Part shown: piece by piece, positions 37,524 to 46,459 of the stretch
How the letters are laid out: the number at the start of each line of letters is the position of its first letter
Numbering within the stretch: position 1 is the first letter of the stretch
Assembly (NCBI GenBank): GCA_017307785.1
Contig: JAFKGI010000010.1
Coordinates: 62,001-126,000 of the forward strand
DNA length: 64,000 nt
Reading direction: 5' to 3'
DNA from: Vulcanimicrobiota bacterium
GTDB lineage: Bacteria > Vulcanimicrobiota > Xenobia > Xenobiales > JADMJV01
Notes under the pieces: generated by a model
Database searches by the model: none
Told to the model about the DNA's origin: nothing
The model's input: the letters and a program-made list of their open reading frames with translations, nothing else
Program-made: the position numbers and the translations under genes

Positions 37524-39905
37524 GTGAAAAAACCGCGCTGGCGTAAGTTTGCCGTAGCCGTTTGTAGTTCGTTGGTGATTGCTTCGCCCGCATGGGCACA
37601 AGAAGTCAATCAGCAGCGCGGCAAGTTGGTGGCAGTAGAAGATCAACAACTGGTCATCGAACAAAACGGGCAGACCCTGCGGTTCGCCCGTAGCGCCGAG
37701 CAGGTTTGTGACATTCCCGCTGGTTCCGACGTGGTGGTGCAGTATCGCCAGAAGGACGAGGGCTTCGAACTGGTCCAGGTGGCCCGTGCCGAAGACCCCC
37801 CGGCCGCTGAACAACCTGCCGCCGAACAGCCCGCCAGCGAGCAACCGCCCGCGGAACAGCCGGCCCAGCCCGCAGCGCAGCCTCAACCGGAGCCGGCAGC
37901 CCCCGCTCAACCCGCGCCCGCCACGCCCGCTCCCCAGCCGGAACAAACGCCCACGCCGCCCCCCGCCGAGCAGCCGACCCTGCCTCCGGGCGGCGCCACT
38001 CCGCCCCCGCCCACCAGCGGTGAGCCGGACCAGAACACGCCCCGCATCGTCAACATCGAAGTCGAAGGCAACACCAACGTGCCCACCGACGAAGTACTGC
38101 AGGTCGTCTCCACCCGCATCGGCGACCCGTTGCTGGAACCGCGCCTGAAGCGCGATGCTCAGGCGATTTTCGACCTCGGCTACTTCACCGACGTGCGCCT
38201 CGACTACCGCATGGCGCCGGGCGGCTTGCGACTCGTTTTCCGCGTGCTGGAAAACCCCATGGTCAACGAAGTGAAAGTCTCCGGCACCAACGTGGTCGGC
38301 ACCGACAAAATCGCCTCGCTGATGGAAACCAAGCCTGGCAAGATTCTCAACACCCGCTACCTGCGCTCCGACATCGAAGCGGTCAACCAGTATTACAACG
38401 AAGAGCTCGGCTACTTGCTGGCCAATCACGTGGAAGATCTGACCTTTGAAAAAGGCATCCTCTCCTTGCGCATCAAGGACGGCATGAAGATCAACCAGAT
38501 CGTGGTGGAAGGCGTCACCGTCTTCCCCATCGAGAAGGTACAGTCACTGGTCCGCCTCAAGCCTGGCGACCTTTTCAACCGCAAGACGGCCGAAGCCGAC
38601 GGCACGGCCATCTCCAAGCTTTACGAGGACAACGACTACATCCTCGACACCATCCGTCCCAGCATTGATCCGGAAAAGGGCATCGTCACCTTCCGCGTCC
38701 AGGAAGCCGTGCTCCAAGAGATTCGCGTGGAGGGCAACAGCCGCACCACCACGGACACGGTCATCCGCAACATGCGCTCGAAGGCCGGCGACGTCATGCA
38801 GAAAAAGCGCATCCAGAAAGACCTGGAGCGCCTGCAGAACCTGGGCTTCTTCAAGAAGGTGGAAATCAACCCTGAGCCCGGCACCGAGCCCGGCAAGGTA
38901 ATCCTGGTGCTGGACGTGGAGGAGCAAAAATCCGGCCTGGCCACCATCGGCCTCGGCTACGCAGGCGGCGGCACCGGCGCTCTGCGACCGGGTGTCACCG
39001 GCTCTGTCTCGCTCTCGGACCGCAACCTCTGGGGCGAAGGCAAAACCTACCAGATTCAAATCCAGGCCGGTGGCCAGGTGCGCAGCGGTGGTATCAGCTA
39101 CCTCGACCCGGCCATCAATGACAACCAGGACTCCTTCGGCGTCTCGGTTTACTACAGCCAACTGATCGGCATCCAGCAGAACGTGCTGGTCAACAACGCC
39201 AGTCAGGTCGCCTTCTACGATGACCAGCGCTACGGCGTCTCGGTGACCTACGGCCACCCTTTCACCGACAACCTGCGCGGCTTTGTGACCTTGCGTCACG
39301 ATGACATCAACATCACCCGCAACACTTCTTCGGCTTTCGAGCCGCTGGGAACCGGCAAAGGCTCGATCAACGGCGTCGCTTTCAACAGCATCTACGACAC
39401 CCGCGACGACCTGTTCAACCCGCACGTAGGAACCTACGCGTCGGGCGGCATCTCCTACGCGGGATTGGGCGGCACGTTCAATTTCACCAAATACAACGCC
39501 GAAATCCGCCACTACATCCCGCTCTGGGATCGGCACACTATTGCATTGCGTGGCTGGTATGGTAAAGTCACGGGCGCCACGATCCCCGGTTCTGAGTACT
39601 TCTATGCGGGCGGCGTCGATACGATGCGCGGCTATACGCAAAACCGGTTTGTGGGAACCGACTTCTTGGTATTCAATGCCGAGTATCGTTTCCCGATCGG
39701 AAACATCAAATTCCTCAACGGCGCGGTCTTCGCCGACTACGGTAACGCCTGGTTCCCAGGTCTCACCGAGTCGAGACTTCGCCTCGACGGCGGTGTCGGC
39801 TTGCGCATCGTCTTCCCCTCGCTGGGCCTGGGTGTAATCCGCGTGGACTACGCCATCAGCGAAGAGGGCGGTCGCGCCAGTATCGGTATCGGTCAATCGT
39901 TCTAA
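37524..39905 (+). CDS. bamA: Outer-membrane barrel assembly protein BamA
   Basis: 793 residues from GTG 37524, chosen because GGGAGG lies six bases upstream and a signal peptide (KKPRWRKFAVAVCSSLVIASPAWAQ) follows. After it come an unusual small domain (about 27-90), an 80-residue Pro/Ala/Gln/Glu-rich linker of AEQPA-like repeats, POTRA repeats (about 175-470) and a 16-strand Omp85 barrel with TMRGYTQNRF (VRGY/F loop motif) and a terminal Phe. It folds beta-barrel proteins into the outer membrane. Four Skp-like genes follow. The pre-POTRA domain is absent from standard BamA. Confidence 0.95.
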   Translation: MKKPRWRKFAVAVCSSLVIASPAWAQEVNQQRGKLVAVEDQQLVIEQNGQTLRFARSAEQVCDIPAGSDVVVQYRQKDEGFELVQVARAEDPPAAEQPAAEQPASEQPPAEQPAQPAAQPQPEPAAPAQPAPATPAPQPEQTPTPPPAEQPTLPPGGATPPPPTSGEPDQNTPRIVNIEVEGNTNVPTDEVLQVVSTRIGDPLLEPRLKRDAQAIFDLGYFTDVRLDYRMAPGGLRLVFRVLENPMVNEVKVSGTNVVGTDKIASLMETKPGKILNTRYLRSDIEAVNQYYNEELGYLLANHVEDLTFEKGILSLRIKDGMKINQIVVEGVTVFPIEKVQSLVRLKPGDLFNRKTAEADGTAISKLYEDNDYILDTIRPSIDPEKGIVTFRVQEAVLQEIRVEGNSRTTTDTVIRNMRSKAGDVMQKKRIQKDLERLQNLGFFKKVEINPEPGTEPGKVILVLDVEEQKSGLATIGLGYAGGGTGALRPGVTGSVSLSDRNLWGEGKTYQIQIQAGGQVRSGGISYLDPAINDNQDSFGVSVYYSQLIGIQQNVLVNNASQVAFYDDQRYGVSVTYGHPFTDNLRGFVTLRHDDINITRNTSSAFEPLGTGKGSINGVAFNSIYDTRDDLFNPHVGTYASGGISYAGLGGTFNFTKYNAEIRHYIPLWDRHTIALRGWYGKVTGATIPGSEYFYAGGVDTMRGYTQNRFVGTDFLVFNAEYRFPIGNIKFLNGAVFADYGNAWFPGLTESRLRLDGGVGLRIVFPSLGLGVIRVDYAISEEGGRASIGIGQSF

Positions 39906-39925
39906 AGAAAGAGGACAACTCGTTC

Positions 39926-40828
39926 ATGTTGTTACGCAAACTAACCCCGGCACTACTGCTCTTGGGACTTAGCCTGTCGGTCGTTACCGGCTGTCAAAAC
40001 CAGGGAAGTGGGCCGGCCGCCAACACCCCCGCCGCCACGCGCACCGTCGGAGCCGTGGACCTGGAAGTGCTGGTCGGATTGGACGAGTTCAAGAAAGCTC
40101 AAAAGGACATCGAGAAGCTTTCTGACGACTTCCGCAAAGAAGCCGAAGCCAAGCTCCCCAAGAACCCCAAGGACTGGACTGACAAAGACCAGGTCTGGCT
40201 GACCGAAAAGCGCACCGAAGTCCAGAAGAAGCAGAATGCGCTCATGGAGCCTCTGCAGCAACGCCAGGAAGCGGCCATTCTGAAGATCTCCCGCGACCAC
40301 AAGCTGACCGTGATGCTGGACAAGCGCATCGTCGTTTACGGCGTGGCCGACTACACCGACGAAGTCAAGAAACTCTTCCAATCCAAGGAAGAGATCAAGG
40401 TGGGCGACGAGGTCGACACCAGCAAGTCGCCCATCGGCTACTTTGACCAGGACGTGGTGCGCTCGCTGAAGGTGTTCCAACTGGTCAGCGCCCAGGTGCA
40501 GCGCAAGCAGATCGAGCTGATGAAGAAGCTCGAAGAAGCCAAGAACAAGGTTACTCCGGCCGAACTTCAGGTGCTTCAGAACAACGCCCGCGGCGAACTG
40601 GAAGCTTATCAGGAGCAGTTGATGACGGAGCTCTTCTCCAAGGTCAACGATTCGGTTAAGGAAGTCGCGGAAGGACAGGGCCTGGCCCTCGTTCTCGACA
40701 AGCAGCACGTGCTGCAGGGCGGCCGCAACATGACCAGCGAAGTGGTCGACACCTTCCTGAAGAAAACTTCCGACAAAGGTGGCGCAACCAAGCCGGCCAA
40801 AGCCCCCAGCGGGACGCCCACGCCGTGA
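39926..40828 (+). CDS. Skp/OmpH-like lipoprotein 1
   Basis: 300 residues. Lipoprotein signal peptide ending in the lipobox VVTGC (Cys23), then a Skp/OmpH-like body: a short beta part (VGAVDLEVLV), a long Lys/Glu-rich coiled coil, DHKLTVMLDKRIVVYGVADYT, and a second coiled coil ending GLALVLDKQHVLQGGRNMTSEVV. It therefore contains two Skp-like units in tandem. Skp is normally a free periplasmic trimer that holds unfolded barrel proteins; here it would be membrane-tethered. It is 20 bases after bamA and overlaps the next gene by four bases (GTGA). Confidence 0.8.
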   Translation: MLLRKLTPALLLLGLSLSVVTGCQNQGSGPAANTPAATRTVGAVDLEVLVGLDEFKKAQKDIEKLSDDFRKEAEAKLPKNPKDWTDKDQVWLTEKRTEVQKKQNALMEPLQQRQEAAILKISRDHKLTVMLDKRIVVYGVADYTDEVKKLFQSKEEIKVGDEVDTSKSPIGYFDQDVVRSLKVFQLVSAQVQRKQIELMKKLEEAKNKVTPAELQVLQNNARGELEAYQEQLMTELFSKVNDSVKEVAEGQGLALVLDKQHVLQGGRNMTSEVVDTFLKKTSDKGGATKPAKAPSGTPTP

Positions 40829-42210
40829 ACGCCCGCCCCCTGGTCCTGGGGGTGTTGAGCCTGCTGGTAGCCGGTTGTAATTCAGGCGGACCCAGCGCCA
40901 CCCCGACGCCGACCGTGACGCCCGGAACCAGCGCCGCTCTTCAGCAAGAGCTGGCGGTGGTGGAAGGCCCCAAGCTGCTCGAGCAACATCCGGACTATCC
41001 GAAGCTGCGCGATCTGGAAACCCAGATGCAAAAGCTCGAGGCCGAGAAGAAGGAAGTCGCCACCAAAGGTCAGCAGGACGCCTTCAAAAAGGGCCAGAGC
41101 ACCTTTTTGCGCGCTCTGGAGCAGGCCAAAGTCGAAATGCAGCAGGAGCAAGCCTCTATCTCCGGCGAGATGGACGGCTTGGCCCGCGCCCTACAAGGTC
41201 AGATGTCGGCCGAGATGACCGAGATCAAGGCCAAATTGGACTCGGAACTCAAGGGCACCATCGAGAAGTATCGCCCCGCCGACACGGTCAAGCTAAACGA
41301 CCGTGGCGTTCAGGCCGTTGGCGAGTACGGCGAAAACCTCAAGCTGATGGCGGCCCGCAACCTGACCGCCCATCGCCTCGAAAAAGAAAAGGCCATCAAA
41401 TCGGAAATCGATGCCGAGCGCAATCGGTTGGACCAGCAAGTCGCCGCCTACGAGGACGAGGTCAGCCTGAAGTATCAGGAAGAAAAACTCAATCTGCAGC
41501 TCAAAATGCAGAACAACCCCAACGAAGAGACGGAAAAAACTACCCGCGAGCGCCTCAACGTCATCGACGACGAAGTGTCCGCCGCCAAGGCCCAGAAACG
41601 CACCGAGATCGAAGGCCAGATGACGGCCTTCCACGACAAGAAACAGGCCGAATTCGACGGGGAAATGAAGTCCTACGAAGCACGCCTGCGCGACGAAATC
41701 TCCGTCAAGGTCGGCGGCCGCCGCGAGCAACTGATGAATCAGTCCAGCACCTCGGTCGCTCCTCCTCCGGAGATCAAGGCCAAGATCGAAGCCGCTCAAG
41801 CCACCATGCAGTCGGCCATGGAAAGCCGCAAGAGCGAACTGATGTCGCGCATGAAGGCCAAGGAAGTAGAAGCCCGCGCCCGCCTGGAAGCGAAGCAGAC
41901 CGAGATCAAAGCCCGCCTCCAGCAGCTGGAAAAAGAACTGCAGCAGCAACTCGCCAAGCGAACCGACTTCCTGGACAAGAAGAGCAAAGCTCGTCTGGCC
42001 GAGATCGACAAGAGCCTCGAGAAGTGCAAAGCCGATTACAAGATCGTCTACGACAAGATGAAAGACGACCTGGGCAAGATGGTGGGTAAAGTGGCCCAAC
42101 AGAAACACGTGGACTGCGTGATCAGCATCAGCAAAGACAACATCAACTTCGAACTACAGGATTTGACCGACCTGAGCATGGTCGAGCTCAAACAGATGGG
42201 AAATCACTAA
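40825..42210 (+). CDS. Skp/OmpH-like lipoprotein 2, long coiled coil
   Basis: 461 residues from a GTG overlapping the previous stop. Lipobox LVAGC at Cys18, a low-complexity Thr/Pro spacer, then nearly 350 residues of charged coiled coil (KLRDLETQMQKLEAEKKEV, RLEAKQTEIKARLQQLEKEL). The end HVDCVISISKDNINFELQDLTDLSMVELK resembles the beta-hairpin closing Skp/OmpH proteins. The length would reach far into the periplasm. It is probably a tethered chaperone or spacer related to its neighbours; the exact role is unknown. Confidence 0.75.
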   Translation: MNARPLVLGVLSLLVAGCNSGGPSATPTPTVTPGTSAALQQELAVVEGPKLLEQHPDYPKLRDLETQMQKLEAEKKEVATKGQQDAFKKGQSTFLRALEQAKVEMQQEQASISGEMDGLARALQGQMSAEMTEIKAKLDSELKGTIEKYRPADTVKLNDRGVQAVGEYGENLKLMAARNLTAHRLEKEKAIKSEIDAERNRLDQQVAAYEDEVSLKYQEEKLNLQLKMQNNPNEETEKTTRERLNVIDDEVSAAKAQKRTEIEGQMTAFHDKKQAEFDGEMKSYEARLRDEISVKVGGRREQLMNQSSTSVAPPPEIKAKIEAAQATMQSAMESRKSELMSRMKAKEVEARARLEAKQTEIKARLQQLEKELQQQLAKRTDFLDKKSKARLAEIDKSLEKCKADYKIVYDKMKDDLGKMVGKVAQQKHVDCVISISKDNINFELQDLTDLSMVELKQMGNH

Positions 42211-42211
42211 T

Positions 42212-42721
42212 ATGAAGTGGCTGCGTCTCTTGCCGCTGCTCGCGCTGAGTCTGCTCGGCTGCAACAACGGACAGACCTCCCAGGCGCCGGCCTCCTCCGG
42301 CTCCAGCAAGATGCTGATCGCCCGCCTCGACACCCTGCCGATCCTCCAGCAGGATCCGGCCTACCAGGAACTGGCCAAGAAATATACCACCGAGAACATC
42401 AAGCTGCGGCAGTCTATGGAAAAGCGTCTGGCCGACGGTGCCCTCAAGGGCGATCCTCGGGAAACCTATCTCAAGGAACAGGCCAAGCTCAACGACAAGT
42501 GGATGAAATCAACCAACGACTTCATCCAGACTCGCCACACCAAAATGCGTGAAGTGGTCAAAGCTCTCTGCGAAGAAAAGCACATCGACATGGTGCTGAT
42601 CGACTCCAAGGAGTATCACACGGTGGCCTATGGAGCTTTCGACATCACCCAGGATGTGTTGATGAAAATCTACGGAAGCGGAAACGGCCCGGCGCCCACT
42701 CCCCAAGGAGCTCCCAAATGA
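42212..42721 (+). CDS. Skp/OmpH-like lipoprotein 3
   Basis: 169 residues, single Skp size. Lipobox LLGC (Cys17), a Ser/Ala spacer, the first strand MLIARLDTLPILQQDPAYQEL, a helical arm (KLRQSMEKRLADG...KWMKSTNDFIQTRHTKMREVVKALCEEK) and the closing HIDMVLIDSKEYHTVAYGAFDITQDVLMKI. It starts one base after the stop of the preceding gene and overlaps the next by four. By family it should hold unfolded outer-membrane proteins. Confidence 0.82.
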   Translation: MKWLRLLPLLALSLLGCNNGQTSQAPASSGSSKMLIARLDTLPILQQDPAYQELAKKYTTENIKLRQSMEKRLADGALKGDPRETYLKEQAKLNDKWMKSTNDFIQTRHTKMREVVKALCEEKHIDMVLIDSKEYHTVAYGAFDITQDVLMKIYGSGNGPAPTPQGAPK

Positions 42722-43179
42722 AGAAATCTCTGTTTTTCCTGATCTCGGGAGCCATCCTGGCCTGCGGCTGCGGCGGCGGTCAAAGCGGCGACGGCAAAAT
42801 GCGCGTGGGCGTGCTGGACACCACCCGCATTCTGGCCGAGATGCCCAAATACAAAGACTTACAGTCGAACCTGGCGCGCGAACAGCGCGAGTTCCAGAAT
42901 CAGCTGCAGAGCCAGCTGCCGGCGCCGGGAACCGACATCAGCGATGAGAAGAAGAAGCAACTGGAACAGGAAGTCGCCAAAAAGCGCTCCGAGTTTCAGA
43001 CCCGCGTGAACCAGACGATTCAAACCGCCATCAAAGACATCAAAGATTTGACCACTCAGGTGGCCGAAGAAAAACACCTGGATCTGGTGGTCGTCTCCAC
43101 TCCCTTCAACAACTCGGTGCATTATAACGGCGGTCAGGATGTGACCATCGACGTGCTGCTCAAGCTGAAGCGCATTTAG
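42718..43179 (+). CDS. Skp/OmpH-like lipoprotein 4
   Basis: 153 residues, the most Skp-like of the four. Lipoprotein signal (FFLISGAILACGC), strand MRVGVLDTTRILAEMPKYKDLQ, an amphipathic helical hairpin and the closing HLDLVVVSTPFNNSVHYNGGQDVTIDVLLKLK. The pattern VGVLDxxRIL...EMPxYK and DVTxxVLxxLK is the OmpH signature. The TAG stop shares a base with the GTG of the following LpxD-like gene, linking chaperone and lipid A genes in one transcript. Confidence 0.85.
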   Translation: MKKSLFFLISGAILACGCGGGQSGDGKMRVGVLDTTRILAEMPKYKDLQSNLAREQREFQNQLQSQLPAPGTDISDEKKKQLEQEVAKKRSEFQTRVNQTIQTAIKDIKDLTTQVAEEKHLDLVVVSTPFNNSVHYNGGQDVTIDVLLKLKRI

Positions 43180-43874
43180 TGGAGCTCGTTCACCCCAAGG
43201 CCTGGGTCGATCCGGCCGCACAATTGGGCGAGGGCGCTGAAGTCGGCGCCTTTTGTGTCGTTGAGGCCGAGGCCCAAATCGGAGCCGGTTCGCGCCTGGG
43301 TCCCCATTCCTATGTGGGGCGCGGGGTCCAAGTCGGAGCCGGCTGCGTGCTGGAAGCGGGAGCTGTGCTGCTGCCCGGCACCGTCCTCGGCGACCGTTGC
43401 GTCATCCAGCCCGGCGCCGTCTTGGGCAGCACCGGCTTTGGTTTTGTCGTCCACGAAGGTCAGCATCTTCACATCCCTCAGGTTTCCGGAGTGGAAGTCG
43501 GAGCGGACACCAACATCGGGTCGGCCACCTGCGTCGACCGGGGCACTCTGGAGCCTACCCGAATCGGTTCCCAGGTGCGCATCGGAGCCCAGGTGCAGGT
43601 GGCCCACAACGTGACTATCGGCGACCGCACCGTCATCGACATGCAGTCCGGCTTCGCCGGTTCCTCCAGCATCGGGAGCGATTGCCAGCTGGGCATGCAG
43701 GTGGGCATGGCCGGCCATTCCAGTGTGGGCGACCGCACTCGCATGGCCCCGCGCACCGGCAACCTGCGCAAAGCGCCGGACGATAGCGACCTTTGGGGAT
43801 TCCCGGCACGTCCCCGTGCCGAAGCCATGAAAGCGCAGGCGGCTCTGTCGCTGCTCAGCAAACTTGATTCGTAA
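43179..43874 (+). CDS. lpxD: LpxD-like left-handed beta-helix acyltransferase, shortened
   Basis: 231 residues of hexapeptide repeats starting straight away at VHPKAWVDPAAQLGEGAEVG. LpxD adds the N-linked hydroxyacyl chain to UDP-3-O-acyl-glucosamine. The LpxD block GFGFVVHEGQHLHIPQVSGVEVG...CVDRGTLEPTRIGSQVRIGAQVQVAHNVTIG is clear, with catalytic His143. The ~100-residue N-terminal uridine-binding domain of normal LpxD (about 340 residues) is missing and the C-terminal helix is short. The GTG start shares a base with the previous TAG. It may need a partner or have an altered substrate. Confidence 0.8.
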   Translation: MELVHPKAWVDPAAQLGEGAEVGAFCVVEAEAQIGAGSRLGPHSYVGRGVQVGAGCVLEAGAVLLPGTVLGDRCVIQPGAVLGSTGFGFVVHEGQHLHIPQVSGVEVGADTNIGSATCVDRGTLEPTRIGSQVRIGAQVQVAHNVTIGDRTVIDMQSGFAGSSSIGSDCQLGMQVGMAGHSSVGDRTRMAPRTGNLRKAPDDSDLWGFPARPRAEAMKAQAALSLLSKLDS

Positions 43875-45651
43875 GCTTTTCTGGGGATTTGGGCTGTGGT
43901 GCAGCCTTTCGGTGCTGGGCTGGGCGCAAAACGTCGAGTTGGGCGGCCAGTTGCTGTTTCGCCTGGACAACCCCAAGCAAGCTCAGGCCATCAACACCCG
44001 CCTGGAGAACCTGCTTCTCAACGGCGCCGACCCGGCCGACCTGAAGCTGGTCACCCTCAAAGCCGGTATCGGCATCTACTGGGGCAAGCTGGAAATCGTG
44101 GTCGTCACCAAGGAACTGGCCGAGGCCAACTCCAGCCAACCCAAAGCGCTGGCCGGCCTTTGGTTAAGCCGGTTGCGCGAAGTCGCCGAAGTGGGGCTGC
44201 TCAAGCTCAATCCCAGCCGCCTGGAACTGCCCATCGACGGCGAGGCCACCATCGAGGTGACCGGATTGGCGACCGGGCCTTTTGCCGTCCAGGACAGCAA
44301 CGGTCGCGTGCAAATCAACGAAGACAACGGCCAGCTCAAAGTCAAGGCCCGAGCCGTAGGCAAGAGCAAGATTCTCATCACCCGAGGCAAGGCCAAAGCC
44401 TATCTGCAGGTGCACGTCAAAGATTGGGCCGGCAAGTTGCCGGACACCGTGCAGGTGCAGGTCAGCGGTCGACCGGCCCCCGGGGAAATGGTGCTGGAAG
44501 CGGTGCTGCGAGCCCTGATGACCCAGGCCCGCGTCAACCCCGGCTGCAAACTGCAGATCGACGTGCCCAGCAACTATCAAGCCGGCCTGCCCAGCGTGCC
44601 CCAGGGCCAACAGATGAACATCTCGCTGGTGGGCCGCATCACCGGTTCGGAAGACTACTACCCGGTGCGCAAGGACATCAAAGCCGGCATCGAGTGCGTC
44701 ACCATGGAGCCGGTGGAGCCCAACTTGCTGCTGGTCAGCAACCGACCCGAACAAGTGGACAAAGACGGAGTGCTGCTCAGCTACACGCTCACTCCCAAAG
44801 AGCCCAGCCGACTCATGTATAGCCACATGAACGCCTCCACCGCCGACCGCAATCTCTGGGTCAATCTTTACAATCCGACCGCCGAAGACGCTTCCGTGCT
44901 GGTGGACTGGAGTTTCTCCGGCCCGAGCCGCAACGAAGTCAACGTGGGGCATCAAGCGGCGCAACGCTTCCTCAATCGCCTGAATGTCGCGGCGGGCTAC
45001 GTTCTGCAAATCCCCCCCAACACGCGTCTGGAACTGGCCGAACATAGCCTGCAACGCAAAGAGCTGCTGAGCGGGTTTGCCGGTTTGCGCATGCTCAAAG
45101 GCAGCAAGTTGGAAGTGGAAGTGCTTTCCAAAGTCGCTCCCGGTCGCAACGATGGCTCCAAACTGGTGCACCTCGGGGCTCCCTTCAATCCCTTTAAAAT
45201 CCATCCGCACGGCGTTTTCGCCCAACCCTACTTCGAAGAATGGCTGGAGTTGGCAGCCGGTGGCGCTCCCATCAGCTTCAACTTCGGCGAAAGCCCCTGG
45301 CTGATCGACTTTGAGACCGGGCTTCCCAATACGGGGAATTTCGGCGTCATCTATCGCTGGCACGTGGCCCTCAGCAACCCCTCCAACCGCACCCGGAAGT
45401 TCGGACTCTTTTTCACTCCTAAAAACGGCGCGGCCGCCCTCAGCATGATGGTCAACAACGAGGTGGTCAGCGTTCCCTTTACCCCGCGCAACAGTCAGAT
45501 GGGGGTGCGCTCCTTCGAACTGGCGCCCGGCAAAGACCTGAATGTGGATCTGACCACCTTGCCGGAAGCTTCTTCGAGCTACCCGGCCACCATGGAGTTC
45601 CGCGAATTGCAACCCGGCGAATCGGGACCCCCGGAGTATCGTGAACGCTAA
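43864..45651 (+). CDS. Secreted protein of unknown function between lpxD and lpxC
   Basis: 595 residues from TTG 43864, overlapping lpxD by 11 bases. Signal peptide (MIRKLFWGFGLWCSLSVLGWAQ), an N-terminal alpha/beta domain, then at about 115-195 a domain resembling the pilus-assembly/BIG-like N-terminal type (LNPSRLELPIDGEATIEVTG, then GKSKILITRGKAKAYLQVHV), and a large beta-rich C-terminal half. I do not recognise the whole protein. Its position inside the lipid A operon, with 11-base overlaps on both sides, suggests a periplasmic or outer-membrane role in envelope assembly. Confidence 0.75.
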   Translation: MIRKLFWGFGLWCSLSVLGWAQNVELGGQLLFRLDNPKQAQAINTRLENLLLNGADPADLKLVTLKAGIGIYWGKLEIVVVTKELAEANSSQPKALAGLWLSRLREVAEVGLLKLNPSRLELPIDGEATIEVTGLATGPFAVQDSNGRVQINEDNGQLKVKARAVGKSKILITRGKAKAYLQVHVKDWAGKLPDTVQVQVSGRPAPGEMVLEAVLRALMTQARVNPGCKLQIDVPSNYQAGLPSVPQGQQMNISLVGRITGSEDYYPVRKDIKAGIECVTMEPVEPNLLLVSNRPEQVDKDGVLLSYTLTPKEPSRLMYSHMNASTADRNLWVNLYNPTAEDASVLVDWSFSGPSRNEVNVGHQAAQRFLNRLNVAAGYVLQIPPNTRLELAEHSLQRKELLSGFAGLRMLKGSKLEVEVLSKVAPGRNDGSKLVHLGAPFNPFKIHPHGVFAQPYFEEWLELAAGGAPISFNFGESPWLIDFETGLPNTGNFGVIYRWHVALSNPSNRTRKFGLFFTPKNGAAALSMMVNNEVVSVPFTPRNSQMGVRSFELAPGKDLNVDLTTLPEASSSYPATMEFRELQPGESGPPEYRER

Positions 45652-46459
45652 CCGACTGACTCGCGAAGTCTCTTTTCGCGGCGTGGGCGTGCACCGAGGC
45701 GACATCTGCGAAGTCTCGGTAGCCCCCGGCCCCACCGGCTCCGGCTGCTGGATGGAGCGCGACGGTCAACGTTGGCCATGCCTGGCCGATTCGGTTGTGG
45801 AACTGGAGCGTTGCACCGTGTTGGGCAATGGCCAGACCAGTGTATCCACGGTCGAGCACCTGTTTGCCGCGCTCGCTTCTTTTGGAGTCTATGACTGCGA
45901 AATCCGCGTCGACGGTTCGGAGATCCCCATCCTGGACGGCAGCGCGCTGCCTTTTGTAGAAGGCCTGAAGCCCTTCTTAGAACCCGCCCCGGGCCCGGAA
46001 CCACTGGTGCTGCAGGGGCCTCTCTGGGTGGGCAACGAGCAAAGTCAGGTGCTGGCGCTGCCCAGTCCCGTCTGCCGCTTCCAGTATGCACTGCACTACC
46101 CGGGGACCGTGATCGGCTACCAGGAAGCTAGCTACGAGCCTTTAAGTGAGTCTTTCGAGCAAAAACTGGCCCCGGCCCGTACCTTTGCACTGGAGCGCGA
46201 GGTCGAGTGGCTGAGGTCTCAGGGTCTGGCCCGAGGCGGCAGTCTCGACAACGCGCTGGTGGTTCTGGCCGACGGTTTCAGCAGTCCGCTGCGACTGGAT
46301 CAGGAAATGGCTCGACACAAATGTTTGGATCTGGTGGGGGACCTCTACTTGCTGGGCCGTCCCTTGCTGGCGCAGGTTTTCGCCGTCAAGGCGGGCCACC
46401 GCTGGCACGTGGAGTTGGCACGAAAAATGCTCAGAGAGTTGGCTGAAAATGCTGGATAG
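45641..46459 (+). CDS. lpxC: UDP-3-O-acyl-N-acetylglucosamine deacetylase
   Basis: 272 residues, GTG start overlapping the previous gene by 11 bases. This is the zinc-dependent committed step of lipid A synthesis. Zinc ligands are His73 (STVEHLFAAL), His226 and Asp230 (ARHKCLDLVGDL), with His253 as the general acid (AGHRWHVELA). The 226-230-253 spacing equals E. coli 238-242-265. Slightly shorter than E. coli LpxC (305). It overlaps fabZ by 11 bases. Confidence 0.95.
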   Translation: MNANRLTREVSFRGVGVHRGDICEVSVAPGPTGSGCWMERDGQRWPCLADSVVELERCTVLGNGQTSVSTVEHLFAALASFGVYDCEIRVDGSEIPILDGSALPFVEGLKPFLEPAPGPEPLVLQGPLWVGNEQSQVLALPSPVCRFQYALHYPGTVIGYQEASYEPLSESFEQKLAPARTFALEREVEWLRSQGLARGGSLDNALVVLADGFSSPLRLDQEMARHKCLDLVGDLYLLGRPLLAQVFAVKAGHRWHVELARKMLRELAENAG

